Shown one piece after another: positions 34,856 to 43,260 of a stretch of 64,000 nt of DNA. Made by a program: the position numbers and the translations under genes. Each line of letters begins with the position of its first letter. Position 1 is the first letter of the stretch. The notes beneath the pieces were generated by a model. It had not been told where the DNA came from. It saw only the letters and a program-made list of their open reading frames with translations, and ran no database searches. Source of the DNA: Gaiellasilicea sp963791905 (GTDB taxonomy: Bacteria > Actinomycetota > Thermoleophilia > Gaiellales > Gaiellaceae); the NCBI GenBank assembly GCA_963791905.1, contig CAWBTX010000005.1, positions 992,001 to 1,056,000 of the forward strand. The letters are read 5' to 3'.

Positions 34856-34889
34856 CGGCCGCGCCCGCGAGCTGGCTCGGGCGCGGCCG
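34856..34889 (-). terminator. Hairpin terminator for the 34904-35440 gene
   Basis: CGGCCGCGCCCG / CGGGCGCGGCCG, a perfect 12-bp stem with a 10-nt loop, lies 14 bp after the minus-strand stop. No T-tract. Confidence 0.6.
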
Positions 34890-34903
34890 TGCAAGAACGG
34901 GCG

Positions 34904-35440
34904 TTAGCTCCCGAAGGGGACCGCGACGAGCCGCCGTGTCGAGACACCGGCGAGGGGGTCCTCGCCCGGCTTCGTTGCGCGGATGAACAGCGTCAGCTGC
35001 TGTTGCAGGCTGCTCGCAGGGTAGTTCGCGTCGCGGCGGAAGACCAGGGTCGCTGTGCCGTCGTCCCCGGTGAGCTCTTCCGCCGGGATGGTGAACTGGT
35101 TGTAGGGCACTGCGGTCACGTAGACGCTCGCGCCTTTGATGTTGACGCTGCAGGTGCTCCCGACGCGTACCTTCATCGTGAAGGTGTCGGTCTGCTCGTT
35201 GATCGGTCCGGACAGCACGTCGAACGCCTCGATCTGGGTCCGCGCTGGTGGTGCGATGTCGGCGATCGGGGCGGTCTTCGCGCTCTTGTTGGTCGGGCAG
35301 CCGTTCGGGCCGGGCGCCCAGACCGCGGCCGTGCCCACCGCTGCCACGACAGCCAGCGTAAGAGCGGTGACGGCAGCGATCACGAGACGTCTTGCGACCC
35401 CGGCGTGCCGCAACCGTGGATGCCAAGGAAACCGTTCCAT
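34904..35440 (-). CDS. Membrane-anchored or secreted hypothetical protein
   Basis: Predicted 178 aa. N-terminal signal or anchor (RRLVIAAVTALTLAVVAAVG). The mature part has a conserved-looking layout: NGCPTNKSAKTAPIADI, FTMKVRV, two Cys, VYVTAVPYNQFTIPAEE, DDGTATLVFRRD, QQQLTLFIRATKPGEDPLAGVSTRRLVAVP. This looks like an Ig-like extracytoplasmic domain. It is paralogous to the broken gene just upstream (35522-36087), whose end reads QQQLLIVFARARKPGDP. Family name not known to me. Confidence 0.7.
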   Translation of the reverse strand: MERFPWHPRLRHAGVARRLVIAAVTALTLAVVAAVGTAAVWAPGPNGCPTNKSAKTAPIADIAPPARTQIEAFDVLSGPINEQTDTFTMKVRVGSTCSVNIKGASVYVTAVPYNQFTIPAEELTGDDGTATLVFRRDANYPASSLQQQLTLFIRATKPGEDPLAGVSTRRLVAVPFGS

Positions 35441-35521
35441 GGTGTCCTCCTCAGTTGTTGGCTATTGCTTTCGCCGCCGTGTGCTCTTCGCCGTTCGGTG
35501 AGCAACGCCTTCCCGCGGGCG

Positions 35522-36087
35522 CTAGAGGTTGACGTTGAAGGAGACGAGCCGGCGGGAAGAGATCCCGCCGAGAAGGGGTCGCCCGGCTTACGCGCTCGTG
35601 CGAACACGATCAGCAGCTGCTGTTGTCCGCTGGCTGACATCGATCGGTCCCGCCTGCTGGACGGGAGGACATCCCGCTACCGACGCGCGCCGGACCACCC
35701 TGTCGGCACCGAGGTCGAAGGCACCGAGCCGTCGGCATTCGTGGCGGTGACGACGACGCGCATCGTCGATCCGACATCCGCGCTTTCGAGCGGATACGAC
35801 GACGTTGTCGCTCCCGTGACGACGGCGCAGCCGCCGCCGTTCGCATCGCAGCGCTGCCAGGCGTATCTGAAGCTGATCGGCGCCGTGCCACTCCAGGTGC
35901 CGGTGGTCGCGGTCAGCGTTCGGTCGACCGTCGTCTCTCCGTTGATCACCGGCGGTACGGTGTTCGCCGGGATCACCTGAGCGGCGGCCTCACCGCGACT
36001 TGCGACGCCGAATGACGCGGCTGCGACGGCGAGCCCTGTGAGGAGCACAGCCGCTCCGAGAACGCGAGTGCGATGTCTGGCGAGCAT
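35522..36087 (-). pseudogene. Degraded paralog: Ig-like repeat protein with internal deletion and frameshifts
   Basis: From ATG 36087 (preceded by GAGAGGGGG) it has a signal peptide and an Ig-like repeat common in actinobacterial secreted proteins (PPVINGETTVDRTLTATTG.., YAWQRCDANGGGC, YPLESADVGSTMRVVVTATN). The frame then slips near 35695 into VVRRASVAGCPPVQQAGPID. About 80 residues expected from the paralog at 34904-35440 are absent, and sense resumes at SGQQQLLIVFARARKPGDP. One more slip in a G-run near 35570 is needed to reach ISSRRLVSFNVNL-stop. The single-base slips may be sequencing errors; the missing middle is not explained that way. Confidence 0.55.
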
Positions 36088-36202
36088 CGCGAACCCCCTC
36101 TCTGACCGGAAAAACATCCCGCGGGCGGCGCGGACCGGTCTTCGACTGAAGCGGCGGATGGTAGTCGACGCGCGTAGCTCGTCCGCTGTTCGGGCGCATG
36201 CG

Positions 36203-36208
36203 TAAGAT
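36203..36208 (+). promoter_or_regulatory. Candidate leaderless -10 box TAAGAT
   Basis: TAAGAT, then 7 nt, then GTG 36216. It argues for GTG 36216 as the start of the M24 gene over the in-frame ATG 36198, which lies upstream of the box. Confidence 0.5.
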
Positions 36209-36215
36209 CGGCGCA

Positions 36216-37415
36216 GTGTCGGTGCGAACGATCTCCGGGATTTCGGCGGCCGAGCTGAAGGAGCGGCGGGAGCGGCTTCTCGAGCGCAGTCGGAGCCTCG
36301 GGTTGGCAGGCGTCGTGCTGTTCGACGCCGACTACATCCGCTACTTCACGAACTTCAACTTCCTCGCGACCGAGCGGCCGGTTGCGGTTGCCGCCAACGC
36401 GTCGGGCGACCTGATGGCATTCGTGCCGGAGTTCGAGGTCGAGCGCGTTCGCGCAGAGACGGAGTTCGAGCGCGTCGAGTCCTACCCCGAGTACCCGGGG
36501 AAGGAGCATCCGATGCGGATCCTCGGCCGGTTGCTCGCGGACGCCGGCATCGACGGGCCTGTCGGGGCAGACGGCGACGGCTATCCAGGCATCCTCGGCT
36601 ACGAGGGGCCTGCGCTGAGCGACGTGACCGGGAACCGGGTCGAGCCGCTCGGCTCGTTCATCGAGCGCAGGATGGTCCGCAAGAGCGAGGCCGAGATCGA
36701 GCTGATCCGCGAGAGCGGACGCTGGTGCTCGTACGCGCACAGGGTGCTGCAGGAGCACTCGCGGCCCGGCGCGACCGAGGCCCAGGCGAGCCTGCGCGCC
36801 GGGCACGACGCGACGCTTGCGATGCTGGACGAGCTGGGAGCGTCGTACGGCGGCCAGCAGGCGTCCTCGGACGGCGTCTCGGCCGGTTACCGCGGCCAGA
36901 TCGGGCGACGGAGCTCGTGGGCACACGCCGTCGCGCACAACATCGAGTTCAAGCCCGGCGACGTGCTCGTCACGGAGACGAGCGCTCCGATCTGGGGCTA
37001 CAACGCCGAGCTCGAGCGGGCCATGATCATCGGCCCGCCGACCGACGAGATGCGCCGCCTCTTCGAGCACACGGTTGCCGCGCAGCAGGTCGCGTTCGAC
37101 GCGCTGCGCTCCGGCGTCACTTGCGCCGACGTGGACGGCGCCGTCCTCCGCTACTTCGAGGACAACCACCTGCTCCCGTACTGGCGGCAGCACGTGGGCC
37201 ACGGGATCGGGCTGCGAAACCACGAGGCGCCCTTCCTCGACGTCGGCGACGACACCACGATCGAGCCGGGGATGGTCTTCACGATCGAGCCCGGCGTCTA
37301 CTCCAGCAAGCTCGGCGGTTTCCGCCATTCAGACACGGTCGCCGTCACGCCCGACGGGATCGAGGTGCTGACGGACTACCCGAGCGACATCGAGAGCCTG
37401 ACCATCCCGGTGTGA
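36216..37415 (+). CDS. M24 (aminopeptidase P/creatinase fold) protein with altered metal site
   Basis: Predicted 399 aa: an N-terminal creatinase-type domain and a C-terminal pita-bread domain. In metal aminopeptidases the five ligands are D, D, H, E, E. Here the matching positions read E (VTETSAP), E (NAELERA), H (GHGIGLRNHE), E (FTIEPGVY) and S (FRHSD replaces RIED). The fold is intact but the dinuclear site is not canonical, so it may act like creatinase or another non-peptidase hydrolase. A cyclase-domain gene begins inside its stop codon (GTGA). Confidence 0.85.
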   Translation: MSVRTISGISAAELKERRERLLERSRSLGLAGVVLFDADYIRYFTNFNFLATERPVAVAANASGDLMAFVPEFEVERVRAETEFERVESYPEYPGKEHPMRILGRLLADAGIDGPVGADGDGYPGILGYEGPALSDVTGNRVEPLGSFIERRMVRKSEAEIELIRESGRWCSYAHRVLQEHSRPGATEAQASLRAGHDATLAMLDELGASYGGQQASSDGVSAGYRGQIGRRSSWAHAVAHNIEFKPGDVLVTETSAPIWGYNAELERAMIIGPPTDEMRRLFEHTVAAQQVAFDALRSGVTCADVDGAVLRYFEDNHLLPYWRQHVGHGIGLRNHEAPFLDVGDDTTIEPGMVFTIEPGVYSSKLGGFRHSDTVAVTPDGIEVLTDYPSDIESLTIPV

Positions 37416-38137
37416 ACGTGAGCGGCCTCCCGTCGGGCACGGTGACGTTCGTCTTCAGCGACATCGAAGGCTCGACGGGCCTCCTCAAGCAACTCGGAGA
37501 CGGCTACGGCGGGGTGCTGGCGGACCACCGCCGCCTGGTGCGAGAGGCATTCGGCCGCCACGGCGGGACGGAGATCGATACCCAGGGCGACGCCTTCTTT
37601 TTCGCCTTCGCGCGCGCCCGCGACGCGGTCGCCGCCGCCGTCGATGCCCAGCGCGCGCATGCCGACCACACCTGGTCGGAGGGTGCCGACGTGCGCGTCC
37701 GCATGGGGCTGCACACCGGCGAGCCGGCGCTGGGCGAGGAGGGCTACCTCGGGCTCGACGTCGTCCGCGCCGCCCGCCTCTGCACGGCCGGCCGGGGCGG
37801 GCACGTGCTCCTCTCCGAGACGACGCGCGCGCTGCTTGGATCATCGATCCCAGAGGGCGTCTCGGTCGCGCCGCTCGGCGAGCGGCAGCTCAAGGATCTC
37901 GACGAGCCGGAGCGGATCTACGAGTTGGAGATCGACGGCGTCGACCAGGCGGAGACCCCGCTCGCGACCACGCCGGCGAGCCCGACCGCGCCCGCGCCGC
38001 CCAGTCCAGCCGACTGGAAGCAGCGCGGGCAGGAACTCGCCCGCCAGCTGACCGAGCGGATCAACGAGGACGTCATGCGCTCCCTCGAGCGGTCGCTGGG
38101 AAGCCTTCCGAAGCCTCCCGACAAGCCGGAGCGCTAG
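37412..38137 (+). CDS. Class III nucleotide cyclase-domain protein (atypical active site)
   Basis: Predicted 241 aa: one cyclase homology domain (about 10-175), then a Pro/Ala linker and a charged helical tail. Both metal Asp are present (VFSDIEGST; QGDAFFFAF). The usual purine-selecting Lys of the VKTIGD motif is Asp (EIDTQGD) and the transition-state Asn of VNxAARL is Val (LDVVRAARL). This variant is widespread in actinobacteria, and I would not assume cAMP synthesis. GTG start overlaps the M24 stop. The gene converges on a cNMP-binding patatin gene, with stops overlapping by 4 bp. Confidence 0.85.
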   Translation: MNVSGLPSGTVTFVFSDIEGSTGLLKQLGDGYGGVLADHRRLVREAFGRHGGTEIDTQGDAFFFAFARARDAVAAAVDAQRAHADHTWSEGADVRVRMGLHTGEPALGEEGYLGLDVVRAARLCTAGRGGHVLLSETTRALLGSSIPEGVSVAPLGERQLKDLDEPERIYELEIDGVDQAETPLATTPASPTAPAPPSPADWKQRGQELARQLTERINEDVMRSLERSLGSLPKPPDKPER

Positions 38138-39842
38138 CGGGGCCTGATCGGCGCGTCGAGCGCCGCCTGCACCTCGGCCGCGCCTCCTCGCTCTAGCGCC
38201 TCGACGGCCGCCTGGCGTCCGGACTCCATCGCCCGCTCGAGCGCGCTCCACTCGCGCAGCCCGACGGCCTGCACGTCCGGTGTGACCACGAGCTTCGCGA
38301 GGCCTCGGTTTCGCTCCGCCCGCTCGACCGAGCCGAGCACGGTCGCGCGCGCGAGCGTCTCGGTGATCGCCGGGACTGGCGGCTCGACGCCGCTCTGCTC
38401 CTCGAGCCGCCGGATGACATCCACCGCGACGACAGGACCTCGTCCGTCTCGGCCATGTGATCGACCGGCAGGTTGTTGAGCACGCCGCCGTCGACGAGCA
38501 GCCGACCGGCATGCCGCACCGGCGGCGCCAGGCCTGGGATGCACATGCTCGTGCCGACCGCGTCGGCGATCGGCCCGCTGCGGTGGACGACGACCTGGCT
38601 GGAGAGGAGATCCGCGCTGACCGTGAAGAGCGAGCGCTCGAGCTCCTCGACGAGGGCCGACCCGAACACGCGCTCCAGCATCGCGCGCGCCTTGCGCGAA
38701 CGGATGAGCGCCACGCGCGGGAGCGTGTAGTCGTTGAACGGCGAGCGGCGCACGAGCTCGTCCCGGCAGTACGCGTGGATCGCCGCCGGCTCGTGGCCGA
38801 GCGCGACGAGCGCGGCGATGAAGGCGCCCATGCTGCAGCCGCCGATCCGGTCGATCCGAAAGCCGGCCTCGTCGAAGGCCTGGAGCGCGCCGATATGCGC
38901 GAACCCCCTCGCGCCGCCGCCCGAGAGGACGACGCCGAGCGAGCGCTGCGCCAGGCGCCTCGCGAGTCGGTCGATGCCTGCGGCCATCGCGTCGGTCGCC
39001 ACGATGTGGTGCGCGCGCGGCTCCACGGCCTCCAGCCAGCGACCGACGACGGCGCCGGTTCGGCCGAGGAGGACGAGCTCGCAACCCGTGAGCGCGTCGT
39101 CCCGCGTGGGCGGCCGGTCGTCGCCGACGCAGACGAGCAGCCGATCGCACTGCCGCCGGCAGAAGTCGCTCCACGCCTGGCTGCCGTCGTCCACGAGCAG
39201 CACGAAGCCGTTGTCCCGCTCCGCGGCGTCGAGCGTGCCCGCGAACGCATCGGGCTCGAGCCCCGCGTCCTCGAGCACGGCCACGCTGCCCCACCGGCCG
39301 AGTGCACCGGCGAGCTCCTGGACGAAACGCGCGCGCTCGGCGAGCCCCGTGGTGACGACGGCGAACACGCTCGGCCGCGTCGTGCTCGGCTCGAGGCCGC
39401 CGCTCTCCTGGAGCTGCCGTGCAAGCTCCCGCGCGACACCGGCGGCGAGGTCGGCGTCGTTCTCGAGCAGCGCGATGAACCGGTCGGCGTCGACCTCGAG
39501 CAGCCGGGAGTCGCGGACGGCGACGACCGAGGCCGAGCGCGGGGTTCCCGTGAGCAGGGCAAGCTCTCCGAGCGCCGCGCCGGCTCCGACTTCGCGGAGC
39601 ACGCGTTCGTCGTCGGATAGCACCTGCAGGCGACCGGAGAGAACGATGTAGAGCCGGTCCGCGGGCTCGCCGGCGCGGAACAAGGTCTCATGCGCCGGCA
39701 GCACCCGCACTCGAGCCGACTCGGTCAGGTGAGCAAGAGCTTCCGGCGGCGCCCCGCGCAGGAGCGACACGGCCTCGATCGCGTGCCCCTGCACCTCTAC
39801 GAGCGACTCGAGTCGTTCGTCGGTGGCTCCGCTCATCAGCAT
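38134..39842 (-). CDS. NTE-type patatin phospholipase with cyclic-nucleotide-binding domain (one frameshift)
   Basis: About 568 aa after one correction near 38436, where the sense GPVVAVDVIRRLEEQ lies in another frame. The N-terminal cNMP-binding fold (about 30-140) has the phosphate-binding cassette GELALLTGTPRSASV. A Rossmann-like middle follows. The patatin domain has the oxyanion hole SGGGARGFAHIG, the nucleophile GCSMG and the dyad Asp in VDGGVLNN. It likely cleaves lysophospholipids at the membrane, possibly under cyclic nucleotide control. Mycobacterial proteins with the same layout exist. Adjacent cyclase-domain gene is a tempting signal source. Confidence 0.87.
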
Positions 39843-39894
39843 CGAGGTTCCTCGCTTTCCCGCCCCAGGTCAAGCGACCAGAGGCAGTCCGCTC

Positions 39895-39999
39895 GCGGAC
39901 GAGCCACCGCGGGTGCACTGCACAGCTTCAGGGATGTTCGCGCGGGAGGCATCCGCTCGGCGGATGCCGTAGCCGGATCCGGAGGATCCGGCCCGCTGC
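39895..39999 (+). repeat. Structured intergenic element, copy C
   Basis: Same core (GCACTGCACAGCTTCAGGGA, TTCGCGCGGGAGG). Hairpin 1 at 39948-39968 is GGCATCCG/CGGATGCC; hairpin 2 at 39972-39992 is GCCGGATCC/GGATCCGGC with loop GGA, and GTAG stands at its foot. Both stems differ from copies A and B yet remain paired. It lies between the divergent patatin gene and the small gene at 40110. Confidence 0.8.
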
Positions 40000-40109
40000 C
40001 GGTCAGTGAGTCAAGTACATCGCTGTACCACCTGTCGGGCGATGTGAGAAGTAGAGCCTCCGCGGCACAGTGCAGCCAGGTACTCGCCACTTCCGTCAAG
40101 GAGGCTGCA

Positions 40110-40361
40110 GTGAAGATCACCATCGACAACCCGGGCAGGCTCGACGACTTCGTCGTCTTCCTACGCGACGGCGGTTGCATCGCTCTCCGCCTCGACGATC
40201 ACACGATCGAGGCTCTCGTCCCGAAGGTCGCGAGCCCGCTGTCCGAAAGGCGCGAGCTGGAGACGTATCTGAAGAGCTGGCTGAACGGAACGGGCGCCAC
40301 CTCGACCAATGCGGCGGTCGACGTGGCTCCTCCTGCGCGGGCGCTGGCGGTGGCTGTCTAG
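40110..40361 (+). CDS. Small hypothetical protein
   Basis: Predicted 83 aa, GTG start after an excellent AAGGAGG. A small alpha/beta fold is likely: KITIDNPGRLDDFVVFLRDGG, ALRLDDHTIEALVP, LSERRELETYLKSWLNG; the Ala-rich end is disordered. No family recognised. Element copy C lies about 110 bp upstream. Confidence 0.65.
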   Translation: MKITIDNPGRLDDFVVFLRDGGCIALRLDDHTIEALVPKVASPLSERRELETYLKSWLNGTGATSTNAAVDVAPPARALAVAV

Positions 40362-40391
40362 CGCGGAGCTCCTTCGCGGCACCGAGGAATG

Positions 40392-40455
40392 CGGGGCTCA
40401 TGCGGTGGCCCCGAGGACCTCACGGAGACGGGCGGGGCTCCTGCGGCGGCCCCGC
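40392..40455. terminator. Two similar hairpins between convergent genes
   Basis: CGGGGCTCATGCGGTGGCCCCG (40392-40413) and GCGGGGCTCCTGCGGC... to 40455 are related GGGGC/GCCCC hairpins in a row, between the 40110 gene (plus) and the RTX-like gene (minus). Probably a double terminator. Confidence 0.6.
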
Positions 40456-40478
40456 TACTCCACTTCTTCGCTGAGCGG

Positions 40479-40847
40479 TTACTTGAAGCGCTCGATGAGC
40501 GTCGTCGAGTCGAACGTGTTCGCGAAGGCGCGGTCGACGCCCGGGCCGCCGTTCACCCGATCGACGTCGCCGTCCCAGGCCCAGATCATGTCCGCGCCGG
40601 CCCCACCGAAGACCAGGCTCGGCCCGGAGGTCGCCCCGATGAGGTCGTTGCCGGCGCCCCCCTTCAACACGTCATAGCCGCCGGCGCCGTCGATCCGGTC
40701 GGCGCCCCCGAGGCCACAGATGACGTCGTTCCTCCTCGTTCCGAGGAGGATGTCGGGCCCGGGCGTGCCGGTGATCGTGCACGGCTGCACAGTCAGGACG
40801 AACCACGTCGCGAGCTCGGCGATCATGCGGCCATCCAGTCGCTGCAC
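40479..40847 (-). CDS. RTX-type calcium-binding repeat protein (N-terminus uncertain)
   Basis: Up to 122 aa. The core shows nonapeptide-like RTX repeats: GTPGPDILLGTRRNDVICGLGG, DRIDGAGGYDVLKGGAGNDLIG, VFGGAGADMIWAWDGDVDRVNGGPGVD. Such Gly/Asp repeats fold into a calcium beta-roll, usually outside the cell. Small actinobacterial RTX proteins normally have a signal peptide before PCTIxGTPG; here only ELATWFVLTVQPC stands there, and the frame runs into the DUF192 gene. The N-terminus is thus probably damaged by a deletion or a frame slip. Confidence 0.6.
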   Translation of the reverse strand: MQRLDGRMIAELATWFVLTVQPCTITGTPGPDILLGTRRNDVICGLGGADRIDGAGGYDVLKGGAGNDLIGATSGPSLVFGGAGADMIWAWDGDVDRVNGGPGVDRAFANTFDSTTLIERFK

Positions 40848-41175
40848 CGACCTCGATGCCGCGCCGCTCGGCCTCGCCGGCGGGGAGCTCGAGCACTGCC
40901 TTCGCGCCCTTCTGGCCCGCCGCCCGCCACGGGCGGATGTCCGGCACGACGCGGAGCACGGTCTGCTCCCGGTCGAGGAAGACGGCGTCGATCGGGAAGC
41001 GCATGAAGAACGTGTGGATCGAGCCGGCGTGCCGGAGGAGGATCCCTTCCCCCTCCGGCAGCTCCCGCCGGCCCAGGAGGCCGCGCATCCGCTGGAGCGG
41101 ACGCGTCGCCACGAGACAGCGCTCGCAGACGACGCGACCGTCCGACCTTGTCAAGCTGACGAACTCAGTAGGCAA
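40672..41175 (-). CDS. DUF192 family protein
   Basis: The open frame gives 167 aa, but the DUF192 fold ends near LPAGEAERRGIEVG (about residue 110, near base 40850). The rest is out-of-sense and overlaps the RTX frame by 176 bp, so a slip near 40850 or a recent junction is likely. DUF192 marks are CERCLVATRPLQRMRGLLGR, GILLRHAGSIHTFFMRFPIDAVFLD and VVPDIRPWR. TTG start 3 nt after the M15-like gene stop. DUF192 genes often accompany Tad pilus loci in actinobacteria; their role is unknown. Confidence 0.8.
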   Translation of the reverse strand: MPTEFVSLTRSDGRVVCERCLVATRPLQRMRGLLGRRELPEGEGILLRHAGSIHTFFMRFPIDAVFLDREQTVLRVVPDIRPWRAAGQKGAKAVLELPAGEAERRGIEVGAATGWPHDRRARDVVRPDCAAVHDHRHARARHPPRNEEERRHLWPRGRRPDRRRRRL

Positions 41176-41178
41176 TTT

Positions 41179-42618
41179 CTAGTACCCCACGTGGATGTGG
41201 TCTCCGTGGTCGGCAAGGGGGAACGACGGGCCGCCGAGGCCGAGCAGCGAGATCACCTGCTGCGGCTGGAGCTCGGCGGGGAGGAGCAGGACCGACCTGA
41301 CGGCCTCCTCGGTCATGCCGCCCGGCTGCGAGTTACCGAGCACCGAGGTGCCGCCGACGGCCGCGATGTCCACCGCCTGACCATACGTATGGGCCGAGAT
41401 GACGCCCGGGCGCGAGTACTTGCGGTGCCCGCTGAAGAGGCTCGAGACGGTCACCGACTCGTGGCGCTCGGCCAGATAGAGGACGAGGACGACGACGCGG
41501 ACGTCGATCCGGTGGGCCTCGAGGTCGGACTGGCCGCCCCAGTAGACCCAGACGCGCTCGTCCTTCAGAAGCCGCTTCACGAGCCGCTCCTTGGAGACCT
41601 TCAGGCCCTTGACGAGCGACCGGAGGCCGACGGCCTTGTAGTAGTCGCGAAGGGCCTCGGTGCGATCAGCGAACTTCTCCCTGCCGGAGATGGCCAGGGC
41701 GGCGCGCCACGTGTCGCGGTGCGCGAGCCGGCGCGACAGCGTGTCGAGCCGAGCCGCGGTTGCGGGTGTGGCGCCGCGGGAGCCTTGCGCCCGGAGGACG
41801 CCGAGGACGGCGGCCCAGTCGGCGCCGTGGCGGCGGGCGGCGGCGCGCAGAGCGTTCGCGAACTTCGGCGCAAGCCGCTTCGCGCGCGGGGTCGGATCCG
41901 GCAGCTCACGGTTGAGCCAGACGGTGGGCTCGCCCAGGGTCTCGCCGTGGTCGATCTCAGGCTCGCGCGCAGGCGGCGCCTTCGGGCGAGCCGGGGCCGG
42001 CGTGCGCTTCGGCGCGGCCGCATGCTTGCGGGCCGCGGCCCTGCGCTCCGACCGCGGGGCCTGCTTCGCGGTCGCGCGAGGCGCAGCAGCGGCGACCGGC
42101 GTCGCAGCGGGGGCAGGCGCAGGCGCTTCCGCAACCGGCGGCGCCTGGGCCGCCTCGGGTGCGGGCGCCTCGGCCTCGAGTTCGTGCGCGAGCGAGGGGT
42201 CGACGGTCGCCTCGGCGGCGGGGGTCGGCACGGGCTCGACGTCCGGAGCCGTCTCCTCGGCGGCGGTCTCGGCCGCCTGCGCGTTCTCCGACGCCGTCTC
42301 GGCCGAGGTCTCCTCGTCCGGAAGGGCCGCCTCGGCCGCGAGCGCCTCGTCGGCGGGAAGCGGCTCGCCGGTTGCGAGCGGGGCCTCGGCGGCGCTCTCT
42401 CCGCCCTCGAGCAGGGTCGCGGCCTGGTCGCCGGCGACGGCGGTGAAGCTCGCGCCGGCGAAGAAGATGACGGTGAAGGCGGCGATGACCGTCATTCGCG
42501 CGGCCGGGCGCGGGCGCGGACGCGGTGTCGGCACCGGCTCCGTCGCAGGCTCGGCCATCGTCCCGCCGTACTCCCAGTTGTCTCTGCTGGGCTTGAAGAG
42601 ATGTTTCCGTTTGAGCAT
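41179..42618 (-). CDS. Membrane-anchored M15-like (LAS) peptidase with long Ala/Pro/Glu linker
   Basis: Predicted 479 aa from ATG 42618. One transmembrane helix (MTVIAAFTVIFFAGASFTAV, about 43-62) is followed by about 170 residues of Ala/Pro/Glu low complexity that could span the wall, then a helical region. The C-terminal domain has the metal pattern SAHTYGQAVDIAAV and ADHGDHIHVGY, as in D-Ala-D-Ala carboxypeptidase/VanY-type zinc enzymes. It may open peptidoglycan for the Flp pilus encoded next to it. The two are divergent across a 367-bp gap. Confidence 0.75.
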   Translation of the reverse strand: MLKRKHLFKPSRDNWEYGGTMAEPATEPVPTPRPRPRPAARMTVIAAFTVIFFAGASFTAVAGDQAATLLEGGESAAEAPLATGEPLPADEALAAEAALPDEETSAETASENAQAAETAAEETAPDVEPVPTPAAEATVDPSLAHELEAEAPAPEAAQAPPVAEAPAPAPAATPVAAAAPRATAKQAPRSERRAAARKHAAAPKRTPAPARPKAPPAREPEIDHGETLGEPTVWLNRELPDPTPRAKRLAPKFANALRAAARRHGADWAAVLGVLRAQGSRGATPATAARLDTLSRRLAHRDTWRAALAISGREKFADRTEALRDYYKAVGLRSLVKGLKVSKERLVKRLLKDERVWVYWGGQSDLEAHRIDVRVVVLVLYLAERHESVTVSSLFSGHRKYSRPGVISAHTYGQAVDIAAVGGTSVLGNSQPGGMTEEAVRSVLLLPAELQPQQVISLLGLGGPSFPLADHGDHIHVGY

Positions 42619-42985
42619 GTAGGCCCGGCTCCTCGTTGTGGTCGGACGCCGGGTGCGTTCGGCGCCTGGTTGGTTGCCACCGCGCCGCAAACGGTCTTGC
42701 TGAACCGATATCGGCACCGGCTTTAGCGGAAGTCACTCGAACGAGGGGACCTCGCGCAACCGGTCGACAAGTCCCCCGAAGGAGGGGTGCACCTCGCTCG
42801 CCGGCCGGCCGATCAAGGCGAGACGACAGCTAGGCGGCGCGGCACGCCGACGCAAGGAACGAGACAGAAGGAGTCTCCAGCGTGACCGAATGTTTCGCCA
42901 GCTGCACCGCTCGACGCTCACACCTTCCGGACGGATTCCGCTCCGGTGGTCGTCCCATCTCGTCCGTTGAAGGAGGTGAACGCAA
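42619..42985. other. Gene-free leader region between the M15-like gene and flp
   Basis: 367 bp without coding sense. It contains inverted repeats: CCGATATCGG near 42705, CTCGCC..GGCGAG near 42798-42823 around GGCCGGCC, GGCG..CGCC near 42834-42852, and GAGAC..GTCTC near 42869-42885. It may be a structured 5' leader for the pilus operon. I could not match it to a known riboswitch. Confidence 0.35.
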
Positions 42986-43198
42986 ATGCTGAAGCTCGTC
43001 GCCGCCGCGCACGGTCTCGCTCTGAGTGCGTGGGACAAGCGCAACCGCGAGGAGGGTCAGACGATGGCCGAGTACGGCGTCGTCCTCGCCGTCCTCACGA
43101 TCGCGACCGTTGGTGTCTTCACCCTGTTGTCGGGTGGTATCGAGGGCGCCATCAACCGGGTCATCACCCTTCTGAACGGCGCCGGAGGCAGCTCCTAG
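42986..43198 (+). CDS. flp: Flp/Fap type IVb pilin
   Basis: Predicted 70-aa prepilin, the building block of a Flp pilus. A basic leader ends in REEGQTMAEYGVVLAVLTIATVG. The cleavage-site Gly and the Glu-Tyr pair define the class, and the hydrophobic helix assembles the fibre. ATG follows AAGGAGGTGA, the strongest ribosome binding site in the window, which fits a highly made subunit. Followed by all main Tad assembly genes. Confidence 0.95.
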   Translation: MLKLVAAAHGLALSAWDKRNREEGQTMAEYGVVLAVLTIATVGVFTLLSGGIEGAINRVITLLNGAGGSS

Positions 43199-43260
43199 TC
43201 CGGCTCGAAGTACCGGCGGCGAGCTCGGCAACGAGCTCGCCGCCGCTCACCTGAAACGAC

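Noticed and set aside
42780..42900. Cyclic-di-GMP riboswitch upstream of flp
   Set aside because: Only a GACGCAA-like fragment is shared; the conserved GGCAAACC, GAAA loop and AAAGCC blocks are absent. Kept only as an unassigned structured leader.
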